This document shows, one piece after another, positions 45,600 through 56,491 of a DNA stretch of 64,000 nucleotides. The DNA comes from Portulaca oleracea (Eukaryota > Streptophyta > Magnoliopsida > Caryophyllales > Portulacaceae), in assembly GCA_029582165.1 (NCBI GenBank), contig CM055892.1:901347-965346 (forward strand), written 5' to 3'. Both the position numbers and the translations under genes were made by a program. The notes beneath the pieces were generated by a model. That model was not told where the DNA came from and ran no database searches. It worked only from the letters and a program-made list of their open reading frames with translations. Position 1 is the first letter of the stretch. Each line of letters begins with the position of its first letter.

Positions 45600-45890
45600 A
45601 TGCACTTGTGCTACCCCACTCCCACAGAAAGACTCTACAATGTCCTCATTGTGACTAAGGTGACACTACACACAAAAGAAAAACAAAGATCACACAAAAG
45701 AAAAACTCACAAAAGAGAAGGAAAACACAAGCCGGCATACATGCCACCCCCACTCCCACACAAAAAGGCCAACAATGTCCTCATTGAAATAGAAATAGAG
45801 ATAAGCAAGCACACCAAAAGAAAAGAAAAAGAAACACACAAAAAGAAAACAAAAGAAGAAAAGGAAGATAAGGAAGGATATTACCTAGTT
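45600..45890. repeat. A-rich simple sequence with a duplicated 50-bp block
   Basis: CCCACTCCCACAGAAAG...AATGTCCTCATTG at about 45611-45660 returns as CCCACTCCCACACAAAA...AATGTCCTCATTG at about 45745-45790. It is embedded in ACAAAAGAAAAAC repeats. The lysine-rich frame across it is an artefact of this composition. Confidence 0.6.
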
Positions 45891-45985
45891 AGGTACTGAG
45901 TATACCCAAACAATGTCAGAACCATTCAATGCCTTAGAAATCATGCATCCGAGAATCATGATGTCGGTCACCATGTCAGAACCAT

Positions 45986-46552
45986 TCAATGCCCATAGTA
46001 ACAAATCATGCATCCGTGAATGCATCTCAGAATGGTGTAGATAAGAGCACAAGCACAAATTTCATTAGCAAACGTTTGAGCTATTAACAATTTATCAAAA
46101 GCCTTAGAAAAGTCAGTGACATGATGAAATGCAGGAATGTACACAACTTTCCTAGGCAACGTAAATGGAGATATGACAAATGATTCCTCCCATTGACTTG
46201 TAAATGAAAATTGAGTATGCAAATCAACGGGAGGGGGCAATACAAAACATTCCTTAACTTGCTCATGCACAGACTTTGACGCAAACAATGACTCAAACTC
46301 AATATCCATGCAGTTTTCATCAAACACCGATTCTAAATCACAACTTTTATCCAATTCATCATAATCATCAGTGGGTGATAAGAAAAAAGTACGGTTAGAC
46401 CACATGAAAACATTCTCGATGTTACAAGAAGGTACCTCTTCATCTTCATCAATTTCAGACTGATGAGAAGAACTATCAGTATCAGAAGACAAAGGTGCAT
46501 CATTCAAAACATTGTCGAAAGTGAAAGTGGAAGTTTCAGGGTCATAACCCAT
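45986..46552 (-). CDS. Acidic hypothetical protein of the non-autonomous element, C-terminal part
   Basis: 188-codon frame starting MGYDPETSTFTFDNVLND. Ser/Asp/Glu-rich N-terminal third (SSDTDSSSHQSEIDEDEEVP), then a less charged part with FVLPPPVDLHTQFSFTSQ and a hydrophobic C-terminus. I recognise no domain. It follows two other frames of like composition on the same strand and is probably one decayed protein with them. It lies between primer site and 3' LTR where gag-pol would normally be. Confidence 0.45.
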   Translation of the reverse strand: MGYDPETSTFTFDNVLNDAPLSSDTDSSSHQSEIDEDEEVPSCNIENVFMWSNRTFFLSPTDDYDELDKSCDLESVFDENCMDIEFESLFASKSVHEQVKECFVLPPPVDLHTQFSFTSQWEESFVISPFTLPRKVVYIPAFHHVTDFSKAFDKLLIAQTFANEICACALIYTILRCIHGCMICYYGH

Positions 46553-46636
46553 CGTGAATTACTCATAAAGCATATCTCCATTAAAAGCATCATTGTCACA
46601 ACCCAAGTTCAAACACTCAAGATCAATCCCTCTAGA

Positions 46637-46945
46637 CTAAAGTTCATCATCACAAGATTTCACATTAATGGACGCGCGAGGAAGGGTAGCCAATACCTCA
46701 TCAACACATTGATTCTTAATGAAAGTGAATAATTCAGTATCAAGCACACATTCAATCACAAAAGATTCTATTTCACTCTCAACAAGGTCATGTTTAGTTG
46801 CATCACAAACACTATAGCAATCATTGGACTCAACCTTCTCTTCACATAAAGGCATGGATATCAGTGTGGACAATGGTTCATCATCGAGCATGTTTTCATC
46901 AAGTTTTACATCATCACATACAATATCATCATGTCTAATGCTCAC
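46637..46945 (-). pseudogene. Acidic hypothetical frame of the non-autonomous element, middle part
   Basis: 102 codons, MSIRHDDIVCDDVKLDENML, rich in Asp/Glu/Cys, with CDATKHDLVESEIESFVIE. No known motif. Same strand and composition as the frames on either side, with stops between them. Confidence 0.4.
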
Positions 46946-47090
46946 TAGATGCAGTTAGAGCTAAGGATTTCCTAAACTCGATCCATGCAAAACTAGGTCT
47001 ATTATAGTTGTCATCATCCTCATCATAATCATACAAAGAAGAATTATAATGCATTTAAGGACATCTCAGAGATGATGAATGATCTACTTA

Positions 47091-47555
47091 ACCTATCGAA
47101 TAAACCAGTTGTGAAGAAAAAAATTCTACCCCAGTTTTAATCATGTGTACAAATTCTTTTGTGCACTCAGTCATCGTCGCACGAAAATCATCCACTATAG
47201 CTCGGACACAAGAATCAGAATCATGGTACGGCGAACTACAATGTGAGCACAAAATATAAGACTCAATAACATCACACGGGGGAAGATCATAAGAATTTTC
47301 TACATAATCCCTTCCATAAGATTGATCATCAAAATACTAGGGGCATTCACATGACTGTTCAGCTACGGTCCCAAAGGGCGGTGCATAATAAGAAGGTTGG
47401 AAGCTAGGACTAACATTTTGTTGCTCAAATTCAGAAGAATCCCTAGACAACCACTCAAGTAATTCCCATGCTTTATCTTCACCTAAATTAGAAAACCCGT
47501 AATATTCTAAGAGATTTCGGGTCTCATAATTCACATCCTCATTCACAATTCCCAA
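47091..47555 (-). pseudogene. Zinc-knuckle protein of the non-autonomous element
   Basis: The minus-strand frame begins at 47555 (MGIVNEDVNYETRNLLEYYG). It has one internal TAG at about 47337-47339, then continues in the same frame to TAA at 47091. After the stop it holds CSHCSSPYHDSDSC, an exact CX2CX4HX4C zinc knuckle as in retroviral-type nucleocapsid, then a short helix-like stretch. Upstream of the stop lies FQPSYYAPPF. The protein is small (about 154 residues) and could be an RNA-binding, Gag-like packaging factor. That role is inferred only from the knuckle and from its place after the primer site. Confidence 0.6.
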
Positions 47556-47790
47556 AAGATCTAATGTATCTTAAAAGATACCATATATTTCAGATTGAGC
47601 GCGATAATCATGTAATCTAGCAAAATATCTCCAAAATATTTAATACTCAAATTGGGGAAATTGGGGATTAGCCATAACTCTTTTTTTTTCGTTTTTCAAT
47701 TATTTGGTGACTACATTTTCTTGGAAGAATCTAGAAAGCAATAAACTATTTAAACAAAAACCAATAACCTAATCTACCAAATAACGCCAT

Positions 47791-47808
47791 CCTCGGCAAC
47801 GGCGCCAT
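47791..47808 (-). promoter_or_regulatory. Primer binding site, tRNA-Asp type, of the non-autonomous element
   Basis: On the minus strand ATGGCGCCGTTGCCGAGG directly follows the LTR end. It matches the primer site of the Athila element at 58201 except near its end, which suggests a shared tRNA primer and mobilising partner. Confidence 0.85.
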
Positions 47809-48314
47809 TGTTCGGTTGTAGATTTTGTGGGTTTTTAGAAGTAAGGGTTGTCGGTCCTCGAGGATGGGGTGTTAAGCTAATGAGGAAATTGGTTTGGTAA
47901 GAGGTTTTCAAATGCGGAAAGCAATAAATAATTGAAAGGGAATTAAACTAATCTAAGCATGGGTTCAAAATAATAATACTCAAGAATGTATGAAAAGATG
48001 AACTAAACCTAAATTGAACAATAAAGTAAATCTCTATCTAAGGAAGCAAGTAAAGGCAATGAATGAAAACCTAAATCTAATGAGAACAAGAAATTATACC
48101 TTCAAAGCATTAAATCTTCACAACTTCTTCATCTGAATCCTTCACCTCGAATTTTCCCCCGAGCAAACAAGAAAATTGTGATTTAGATTATTAAGAATCC
48201 TCAAATCCTCACTTGAAGTAGAATTTGTGACTCTTAATCCTCCTCCTCACTAAAAGTTGGATTGTTGGTGAACTAGCACTAGAAAGCTTTGATTGCAAAT
48301 CAACAATGAAAACT

Positions 48315-48362
<48 letters not shown>

Positions 48363-49185
48363 AAATTTGGAAATTGCTTGAATTGAAATTGCTTGAAACA
48401 GAGTTGATTACAATGAAAGAAAAGAAAACTTGAAGAACAATTAAAGCTTAAAGCAAAATAAGAAAGATGCAATAAAACCTAATTCTACTCTAACTAATGA
48501 TTCTAATTCTAATACTAGGTGATAATGATGCTGAATTATTTGGGTTTTTATAGGAGTAAAAATAAATCCCTAACCCTGAGATTAATCACAACAGCCGCGC
48601 GTAATTTCCGCAGTTTCCCGTTCGGTCGCGGGTGTGACAAAATAGGTCACGGGTGTGATCATGTTCTGGAAATCGTTCGTCAATTTCTCAACAGCCGTCG
48701 AAGGCGGTACCAAGCAGTCGCGGGTGCCACACCTTGGTCGCAGGTGCTACGCATTGGTCGCGGGCGCGACCTCTCTCTGGGCAACTTCCATCCGAGACTG
48801 CTCAACAGTCGTCGCGGGTGTCACACTGGCTGTAGCGGGTGTTACGCCCCCGTAGCGGGTGTTACCTGTTCCAGCCCATCTCCCTTTCTTCCTTCTTCCT
48901 TGGGCTGTAGCGCCCGCTACAAGGGATGTAACGGATGTTATGCCTCTGTTTTACACCATAAATAGGGAAAGAGTTCTGGGTCGGTTCCGCTTCGATTCTC
49001 GGGTCGGGTCGGCTCGAGAAATCGCTCGGGATTCCCTAAAAAGCCTCGATTTAGCTCATTTTCCTTTTAACTCTTTACTATCCTACAAAAACACAAATTC
49101 ACCATAACTAATATATAATCAAGGGGCTAAAATAAGCAAAACACCTTATTAATAATATCAATTTGTTTCGAAATGAGACCGAATA
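47809..49185 (-). repeat. 5' LTR of the non-autonomous element
   Basis: About 1377 bp. From the minus-strand start at 49185: TATTCGGTCTCATTTCG, then the U3 word array (48935-48618), then a TATA-like CTCCTATAAAAACCC near 48545, then the transcribed part, ending ACAACCGAACA. A (GA)n microsatellite of about 43 bp at 48317-48359 is much longer than in the 3' LTR (44388-44397). Confidence 0.8.
48618..48935. promoter_or_regulatory. U3 array of GGTCGCGGGTGTGAC / GTAGCGGGTGTTAC words
   Basis: About ten words in a row: GGTCGCGGGTGTGAC, GGTCACGGGTGTGATC, AGTCGCGGGTGCCAC, GGTCGCAGGTGCTAC, GGTCGCGGGCGCGACC, GTCGCGGGTGTCAC, TGTAGCGGGTGTTAC, GTAGCGGGTGTTACC, TGTAGCGCCCGCTAC, TGTAACGGATGTTA. The core changes gradually from GTCGCGGGTGYGAC to GTAGCGGGTGYTAC along the array. 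Same position in the LTR as the arrays at 41.6 and 56.8 kb. Confidence 0.65.
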
Positions 49186-50418
49186 ACTCCCCCTACTGCC
49201 TAGTGTTTTGTGTTGCTGACTGCCGAGGGTTAAGGTGGATGAATGAGATTGTATGTGCATGTATCCTAAGGCCTCCTTACTCCTATAAATACCCTACTCC
49301 TCTCAAAGCTAAAGACACCAATTCACTCATCCATCCTTCTCTTCTGTACTCCATTCTCACTTCTCTATTTTACTCTATCTCTCATCTATTCTTTCATCTT
49401 TCTATTCTATTATCATTCTCTACTATATTATCATCTTCTTATCTTCATTCCATATGCTATCTTACCCTTTTTAATACCTCAACCTTAATCCGTATTCCAC
49501 CTATCTTCATTCTTACATAAACTCCACAAAGAACACCACAAAAAACCCTCTTCCCATCCTAGAAAATCTCACAAAAAGAGCCTTCTTTCAATCTCTTTTC
49601 TATCATCTTTTGGTTCGTTTTGGCATCTTGAGAGGAGACATTTAAGGGTATCAAGAGGAGCATATTCAAAAAACTTCAAGGGCTAGGCAAGGCCTCTTCT
49701 TCAATTAGCACAATGTAAGCTTTAAAGTTCTTTTATTTTCTTGTAAATATAGTGTACATGCTGTACTTTTCTTTCTTATAATTCATGTTGCATGTTCGAT
49801 GAAATAATTCTATTAAGTTCTTGTTTGTCTCTCTTCCAAACTTTATCAAAAACACACACAAAACTTTTAGTAGAGTCTTTCCTTTTGTGAGAGGCGAACT
49901 CTTAAAGTTCCTACTTTTCGAGTTCGTAAACTTACCCCCGAATCCATTCTTGGGTTTCGCAGGTGGAGTCTTTCTTGTTTTCTTTTTGGTTTTGTCTTGG
50001 CTTTTCCCTTAAAAAGTCGGGTGGCGACTCCATTTCGAACAAAAACACATCGGGTTGCTTAAATTATGGTAGAACATGGTTTTACAATGTGTCGATGCAA
50101 CTTTAAGGTTTTCTTTGTATATTTCTAAGTAATATTTGCATAAATTGCTTTCTTCCGAGCCTAACATTTTTCAAGAAAATTGGGTTAAATTTAAAGGAGT
50201 TTGGAACAAGTGGATGTTTGCTCTTGAATGTTTAATTCAATGACTCAAGAAATGCATAAAGTAATGGGAAAGAGATTTTACAAATTGTTATTCCTGAAAT
50301 GTATGATTAATCCCTTAAAGTGTTTTTAAAAGGTTCAAACCCCAGCACAAATCACCGAATCACACTCCCAATCCGTATGGACATTCGGAAGCCCGAACGG
50401 CGCGGAAAAATGTCCACA

Positions 50419-52112
50419 GGATTTTTGTCGACTCCATTCAGGAGTTTTTCTTGAAGTGGGTAAAACTTGAAAAAAGTTTAGTGTGCTTTAAAAATTTTGG
50501 ACGGAAGATAAATTTTTACTTTATAGTATTAGGTCATTCTTTTTCTAGACATAAATGCATTGCATGTACCGGGCTACCTCCTAGCCACGTATGTGGGCCA
50601 GATTACACTTAAAGCGACGGTTTTGGTTTCCTTTAAAATTACAAAAAATACCCATGGGATGTAGGACCGGCTATACTCCGTTGGTGCCTTTACACCGAGG
50701 GAGCCTTAGTCACCACATCCACTCATGCATCACTCTCCGAGGTCTCAACATAAGCCACGGAGAGCAACACCCCATACATTCATGTTGCCTTTAACACAAG
50801 AATGCACCGAGGCGAGTATATGAGCCAATAAGCCTATCCAACCAATAACCCCTTCTTGTACATAGAGCCTTGGTTAGGATACCTCTCGTTCATATGTATG
50901 TTGTGTGCAAGGTTGTTAAAATCGGGATCCTAACTCGGATCCATGGGATAGTTAGGATCAAAATTAACCCATATAGGATCGTGGATCGCAGCGTAAATAG
51001 TACAATCGGATCAAGGATTAGGGATGATAAAATCGTAGGATCGTAGATCAGGGTCGGGATTTTAATAACTATGGCTGTGTGCTACGTGTTTTTCTTGTTG
51101 TTGTAGAGAGTCGACCCAAGTTTAGAGATGTTCTTCTAGTCCATATATTGGTCGTTGGGCTGAGAAGAGTCATGTTTACAACTAGGTTAATTAACCTCAA
51201 ATGTTATTGTTAACCAAGTGGTTGGGCCCATTTATCTCTAAAAGGTTAATTATCTTGTTTCAAAAAGTAAACTCAACTCGCCTTTGATGAATCTACATGA
51301 CCCTTTACAACAAATGTTATAGTTAACAAAGGTCTAAAAATATGATAAAAGTCAAAACAAATTAAGTTGGTGGGTAAAGTCCTAGACTGTGTAATAATCA
51401 CCGGGTTTGAGTAAATTAATTTATCGAATTAATTATTAAATCCATCCCAACTTTATGGTCGGCCCGTGATAAGGCCCAACTATATTGGATTCAATAATTA
51501 AGTCCATAAGCTAGTTATAACTCACCTATCGTTGATTTTATCCATTCCTTTACAATACCCGCTTTCCTGGTAAAATATAATGAAAAGGTGTAGAAAGGGT
51601 AGACCGTCAATCCTGTCGATCATTATTCTATCCCGTGTAATAGCCAGTATGGCTTGTGTTGGACCGATAAATTCTCCAAGTTACGGATTCTCCTTAAAAC
51701 GGTCGGCCTGTGGATGGGGCCCATCCGAATTGAGAAACACTGACTTGTGATCCCTTATTCAGTTCTGATTCGCGATACTTGACTTTATTCGATCCTTTAT
51801 GATGATCAAGTTGTCCTTAATTCATGTAGAGTTAGGTCATGCAAACCCGTGTCCCGGGTGAGTCTTCCTCGAGTCAGCATATAAGTCTTGCACCTTAAGT
51901 GGTCCTATATAGGTCGGTTAAGTCATGCATTCATTGGGAAGGGTTGTTTTTCTTTTCAAAAGGTCAATCTCTGAGCTGTGTGTTGTTCCTTAGTCAGTAT
52001 AGGAGACCCGAGTCTAGCTTGGATCCCAGGACCGTCCGCCCGTCTGATCCGCAACCCGGATTACGTCCCGCAGAACCCTAAGTCCAAGGTCTCTCGTCAT
52101 CTGCAATTCGAC
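50419..52112 (+). other. Leader of the Tat element, with primer site
   Basis: TGTCGACTCCATTCAGGA at about 50426 resembles the tRNA-Arg-type primer site of Tat elements (TGGCGACTCC...) with changes. The rest to 52112 is non-coding leader. It contains a passage GTAGGACCGGCTATACTCCG-like at 50660 and the MITE at 50908. No frame in it looks like protein. Confidence 0.5.
50908..51074. mobile_element. Small hairpin MITE, copy 2
   Basis: 167 bp, reverse orientation of the MITE at 38845. It starts CAAGGTTGTTAAAATCGGGA and ends GGGATTTTAATAACTATGG, with GATCCTA-type words inside. Flanks TTGTGTGC and CTGTGTGC fit a duplication of 7-9 bp. Confidence 0.75.
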
Positions 52113-53210
52113 ATGTCTGCTAGTGAAAACCAAGGTGACAACTCGGTCAACGCTACTTTGACCAAATTTCTCGAGGAGAGATTCAACAAGATGGAAGGTT
52201 CGATTACCTTCGCCACTCCACAACAAGAAAAGAAAGTCGAGGAGCATATCGCTCAACAGCGGGAACTCATCGAGAAACAAAATAGCCGTATCGAGCAACA
52301 AAATGAGACTTCGAATGGAGTGTTGGAAGCTCTCCATCGCATTAATGTGCATGTAGGGATGAATAATGATGATGACGATGCTATGGAGATTGTCCCTAAC
52401 TTGGTGTCCGCTATTGACAAAAGCAAAGGAAAACTAGGGGAAGGCTCCATTACAGGAGGAGTCATCCACATTCCAGATGATTCCATGCTTAGGCCACCAC
52501 CACCATTGGCTACCCCTCAAGTTGCACCAGTTAAGACCGAGTTTGAGTTACAAAACACTCCTATTATTCAAGAGATGAAGGCACAGTTGAATGTGGTTAA
52601 GAATGCTATGGATCGATATTGATATATCGATCCGAGATCTTGGAATTGGATTTCAATTTTAATTGAATAAAATAAATTGAATATAAATATTTTAAAATTC
52701 AAAATTGGTCTGTTTTTGCCAATCAGTTCATTAAATTCGAACCACCTGCTGAGATTAATGATAAGATAGCTGGAAAAATGGATATACCTCTGAAGAAGTT
52801 CTATCCTTCTGCAAACCCGACCCATCATGTATAGGAATTTAACTGAGTAATGTCGCTCCGTAGGATTGGCACTGAACACTACAAGCAAGTTTTCCCATCA
52901 TCGTTGAATGATGAAGCATTGAATTGGTATTATACTCTTCCTTTGGAAACCCGGCGAGATTGGACTGCTTTGCGTGGAGCATTTATTGAACATTACAGCA
53001 AGATTTAAAAGGACAAAGTAACTTTAACTTATGTTATGGCCATTCGCCAAGGAGATGATGAACCATTTTTGACTTACTATGAAAGATGGCACTCTAAGAT
53101 GTCCCAAGTGACCAGCGTCATTGCAACGGAAGTGCAGTTAGACACCTTCATCTGCTGCCTGAAGTCATGTTTGGTTCAACAGTTCGTCAGTTCCTCGAAT
53201 TTTTCACGAT
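52113..53210 (+). pseudogene. gag: Tat-type gag remnant
   Basis: Starts MSASENQGDNSVNATLTKFL. A coiled-coil-like stretch with QQREL and EKQNSRIEQQNE follows (about residues 30-70), and the first open frame ends at 52622. After stops and an AT-rich patch (52630-52700) the Gag core resumes (PLKKFYPSANPTHHV, YKQVFPSSLNDEALNWYYTL, ALRGAFIEHYSKI, EPFLTYYERWHSKMSQV). This is the usual plant retrotransposon gag domain. No protease or RT follows, since the element is broken at about 53210. Confidence 0.7.
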
Positions 53211-53344
53211 AGTTGCGAGCGAGAGGAGGAGTTGTTGGCGGAGCATAAAGATCACACTTGAGCATACAAGCCCACTCTTTTGGAAGAGGGCACAACTTGT
53301 TCCAAGAGAAGCGAAAGACATGGAACTTGGAGTCCCAAAAGGTT

Positions 53345-53860
53345 AGGGCTACTTTGAGAAACACCTAATCGATTTTCACTTGCTTTAGGCTCAAAATCAA
53401 GGACAAGTTGTAGTAGTTGAGGAGTCGTTTCTCGGGTTTAGTAAGTGTGTTCATCCATGAGTTGAGTTTTCTTTTGAAATCCATGATTGAAGTGAGAAGG
53501 ATTGAGAGGAGATGAGAATGTGGTGAATTCTCAACAACAAGGCATGCTTATATATAGCCTCGGTTCTGCCCAGTACACGATTGCTTAGTCGGACCAAAGG
53601 GGATGTACACGACTCCGGGCAATACGCATTCGGATGAACCATGGTGTCTGTCACTGTGTGAAGGCCGACCGGCCACCAGGAAGAGGGGATGAACTTGTTC
53701 ATGAGTTCACACCCCTATGTGCATGCACCCATGCAGAAAACACGGTCTGCTATGTGTTTTATTTTTTTTTTGTTTTCTTTTCCCTTTTTTGTGTAAAAAT
53801 GTAATTTTATTTTCCTTAGTTTAGGAAATTGTAAATTCTTTTATACATTATTCTTTCTTT
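53345..53860 (-). repeat. Inverted Tat-like LTR fragment
   Basis: On the minus strand: a G/C-rich segment CTGGTGGCCGGTCGGCCTTC (compare GGTGGCCGGTCGGCCTTGAG in the LTR at 42483), then TATATATAAGCATGCC as a TATA region near 53560, then a leader. The LTR start TGTAGACACC was not found, so it is truncated. Confidence 0.55.
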
Positions 53861-54049
53861 TGATCTCTTCCTTGTAAGCAGTCAGAGGTTGACCTAAAAG
53901 TAACTAAAAATGGGGATCTTGCATGTCGCATTTTTAGAGAGTCAAAATCACCTAAAATCGAGTCTGCCTGATTGCATTTAAGTGCGCATCTTCTTCTTAT
54001 TACATGGCATCTCTTTTGCATTGCATTAAAAAAAAAAGAGAAAGGGAAA

Positions 54050-56329
54050 ACCTTGCCGTAACGCCTAGAAGTTTCCACCAAAACCGCCGCTACCAGATAA
54101 GCTCCTGACAGTTGCATCGGCAAAGGAGTCCGGCTGTGGATCATCTTGAGTACCAGAAGGACCGGATAAGAATCGGGTGGACGGCATACCATGGAAACCA
54201 GAGTCTGGATAATCCTGGCTGAAGCCAAGGGGCTGGTTGTAAGGAACAATGGATTGAGCATGACATGAGGCGCCCATGGACTAGGCACTCTATCCATTGA
54301 ACCTTGGAATCCACTAGATTTCGAGCAGTCCTCCACCATAAACTCCGAAATATCAGGAGATCTTCGTCTCAAAGAGCTGGCATAGGGATCGCATGGCACA
54401 CTCATCAGATCTTGATCCCTGCGCCTAGATGACCGTGCCCCTGGATCTCCACGAAAGCCTCTGCTACCTGTTTCTCCTGCCGAAGAATGGCGAGGAGAAC
54501 GTCTTGACGAGCTCCCAGAACGTGGCAAGCTTACATGGGAGTGAGCCTCGTTATGTTCATCACCAACAGCCGACATCGAACCCCGATATTGGCCATTTTT
54601 AAAGTTCTGATCAATGAACTCCCGGGTCGTGATGCCTTCCCTTAACAGGACGCGGATATGGGCATATGCTTGCTGCATAAAAGAAATGGTCAATGAGAAT
54701 CAATGGTGTAGGGTAAAGGTTGGTCAAATATGCAACTTACTGGGTTAGCATCGAAGAACTGTGGCACTTCATGATCGTTAGGCACGAGCGGGATGAATCC
54801 AAACAGCATTTATTCACCCTCCGCCTGCTCAGGTTCCTCTGCTTACTGGTCCAAAAGAGGATCATAATATCCTCCCAGCTACAGAAGGGGAAACATCGTT
54901 AGAATGTCAGGAGTCTGCAATGTTAACGCAAGAACGAAAAAATTGTACCTGAGCAAAAGCAAGGCGTCCTCTATGGTGAAGAGCCGCCTCTTCCAAGTTG
55001 TCCGTGGGCACGATAAAATTGACCGCTGGTTCACCAACCATCAGCCGAGCCATTTCATCCACTGCCAAAGCTTGCCTATCAAAAATGAGCTCGAGAGGAT
55101 CCATGGGTACTCTTGGAGGCCATTCCCCGGTATGTTGAAAGAAGAAGTGTTCCCCCAAGTAGAAAGTGAGACCAGAAAGACCTTCCAACAACAAGCGACG
55201 CTTGCTTGCTTCCCTTGCAAGGCGTATATCAAAATGAAGGTCCTTCGCGTTATATCCATTCCATGGGAATCGAACAATGTCCTCCTACAGTAGTAGTTGT
55301 CACCAAAGGCTCGAGAAGAAAACAACGAAAAAAGGGCAAGACTTCCCGGTCTGAGGTTGTCGATAATTCTTCTGAGTCCATTCAAGTCCTTGAAATGAAA
55401 TTTTGGCCAATGGTAGCCTGATGCTTCTAACCATCGCCGAGCGGCTGGAACGCGCAGATCGCCGTTGTTAGTCCCACCAACTGTAGGGAGAAAATAAGCC
55501 GAAACCCACACCTGCATACCAGGAAGGTTCTTAGTAAAGAAGAAATTTGCACATTACAAATTTCTAAAAGGAGAAGACCTGGAACATACCTCCAAGACTT
55601 GCCAAAGGCTGCTCCCCATGTTGAGCTTCTTAGCCTCCGTTGCCCTCATGCGCGCCACTGTGTCACAACCGGTAGGTCGGCAGGCAACTTGCATTCCCCT
55701 GACCAAATGGGCGTAAGCAACAGCTGCCCCAGTTAAATAATCTCAACTCGCCGAAATTCAGGAGGTGATGCGCTCAGGAGAGAGTGATTGTATCTCCGCG
55801 GTTTGCAAAAATTGTTGCATTGATAAAATTCACCGACACAATGAACTGACGTTGAGGAAGAGGAAGGATCCCAAATCATTCACTTTTCATAACGGCCACA
55901 AGATGCGTGTACCCCAGGCCACCAATTCGTCCCGCCAACGCAGTAACGGGTTGCAAAAGCACATAAATTCGAGGGTCGACATCCTTTCGAAATTCCAGTA
56001 GTTGGCCACCGCAGTTAAGACCTATAATCATTACAAAGTCAAAAGGGGTGAGCATCATCTCCCCAATAGGAAGGTGGAAAGAATTTGTGGAACCCCAGAA
56101 ACGCTCCACGATAGCTAGGCCGTAGGTTCTCTTGCTGCGAATCCTCCATGCCCTCAAACAGTCCAGAAAAGGGCCAAAGCCAGCATCCCTCACAGTGTCC
56201 GAATAAAATGCCCCCACCTTCGCATGGAAGGATAAGGATATTAAACCTTGAATGCTCCCACATCCCTTGAAAGAGTCTTCTTACAATGGGGTCAACAGAA
56301 GAATCTAAGGTGTAAAGTACTTCAAGCAA
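54050..56329 (-). pseudogene. Plant mobile domain (PMD) gene, retroelement-associated, decayed
   Basis: Minus-strand exon-like pieces in order. 56329-55876: FGPFLDCLRAWRIRSKRTYG, LAIVERFWGSTNSFHLPIGE, then MMLTPFDFVMIIGLNCGG, the classic start of the plant mobile domain. About 55517-55041: VWVSAYFLPTVGG, RRWLEASGYHWPKFHFKDL, RTFILIYALQGKQASVACCW. 55194-54907: WPPRVPMDPLELIFDRQ, DEMARLMVGEPAVNFIVP. Finally 54693-54060, an Arg/Ser-rich tail (RSGSSSRRSPRHSSAGE). Splice-like borders and frame changes separate the pieces. PMD proteins exist as host genes and as captured ORFs in Tat-lineage elements. The Tat-like LTR on the same strand just downstream favours the captured form. Role in the element is unknown. 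Confidence 0.6.
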
Positions 56330-56491
56330 AATTCAAAGTAGCTAAGGTTGCTTTAAAATTCAACTTAAAGTACTACAGTAAATAATATGCAAAACGACCG
56401 CAAAAATGAAACATGCTATATGAGGTTAGAAGGTGCCTAGCGAGTCATCGGAACGAAAGAACCATGCGAGCTCATCTTGGCGAAAGACCAA

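Larger units (their letters stand above)
43873..49185 (-). mobile_element. Non-autonomous minus-strand LTR retrotransposon (Athila-like LTR and tRNA-Asp primer)
   Basis: It is flanked by the exact 5-bp duplication ACTCC (43868-43872 and 49186-49190). The 5' LTR is at 47809-49185 and a truncated 3' LTR at 43873-44551, both read on the minus strand. The LTR ends show an inverted TATTCGG/TGTTCGG. The primer site next to the 5' LTR (47791-47808, minus) reads ATGGCGCCGTTGCCGAGG, the tRNA-Asp type used by Athila. No protease, RT or integrase is visible. In their place are small acidic frames on the minus strand, one with a CCHC knuckle. It must have used enzymes of an autonomous relative such as the Athila at 56492. 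Confidence 0.75.
43436..50418 (+). repeat. Tat-type 5' LTR, split by a 5.3-kb insertion
   Basis: The left part 43436-43872 starts TGCAGACACCGAATTTTGGC. The right part 49191-50418 contains CTATAAATACCC (TATA box, about 49283), a CT-rich leader, GTGGCGACTCC near 50022 and the end GCGGAAAAATGTCCACA. Without the insertion, the join reads through (CATACACTCC / CCCTACTGCCTAG), in line with CATGCAATCCCCTTTACTGC in the copy at 42483. Total LTR about 1665 bp. Confidence 0.75.

Noticed and set aside
45564..45899. Lysine-rich 111-codon frame
   Set aside because: Produced by ACAAAAGAAAAAC simple sequence.
48519..49107. Arg/Cys/Gly-rich frames at 48519-48965, 48655-48855 and 48859-49107
   Set aside because: They run through the U3 palindrome array in several frames, so repetition explains their length.
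53451..53702. Minus-strand 83-codon frame
   Set aside because: Lies inside the Tat-like LTR fragment; no domain.
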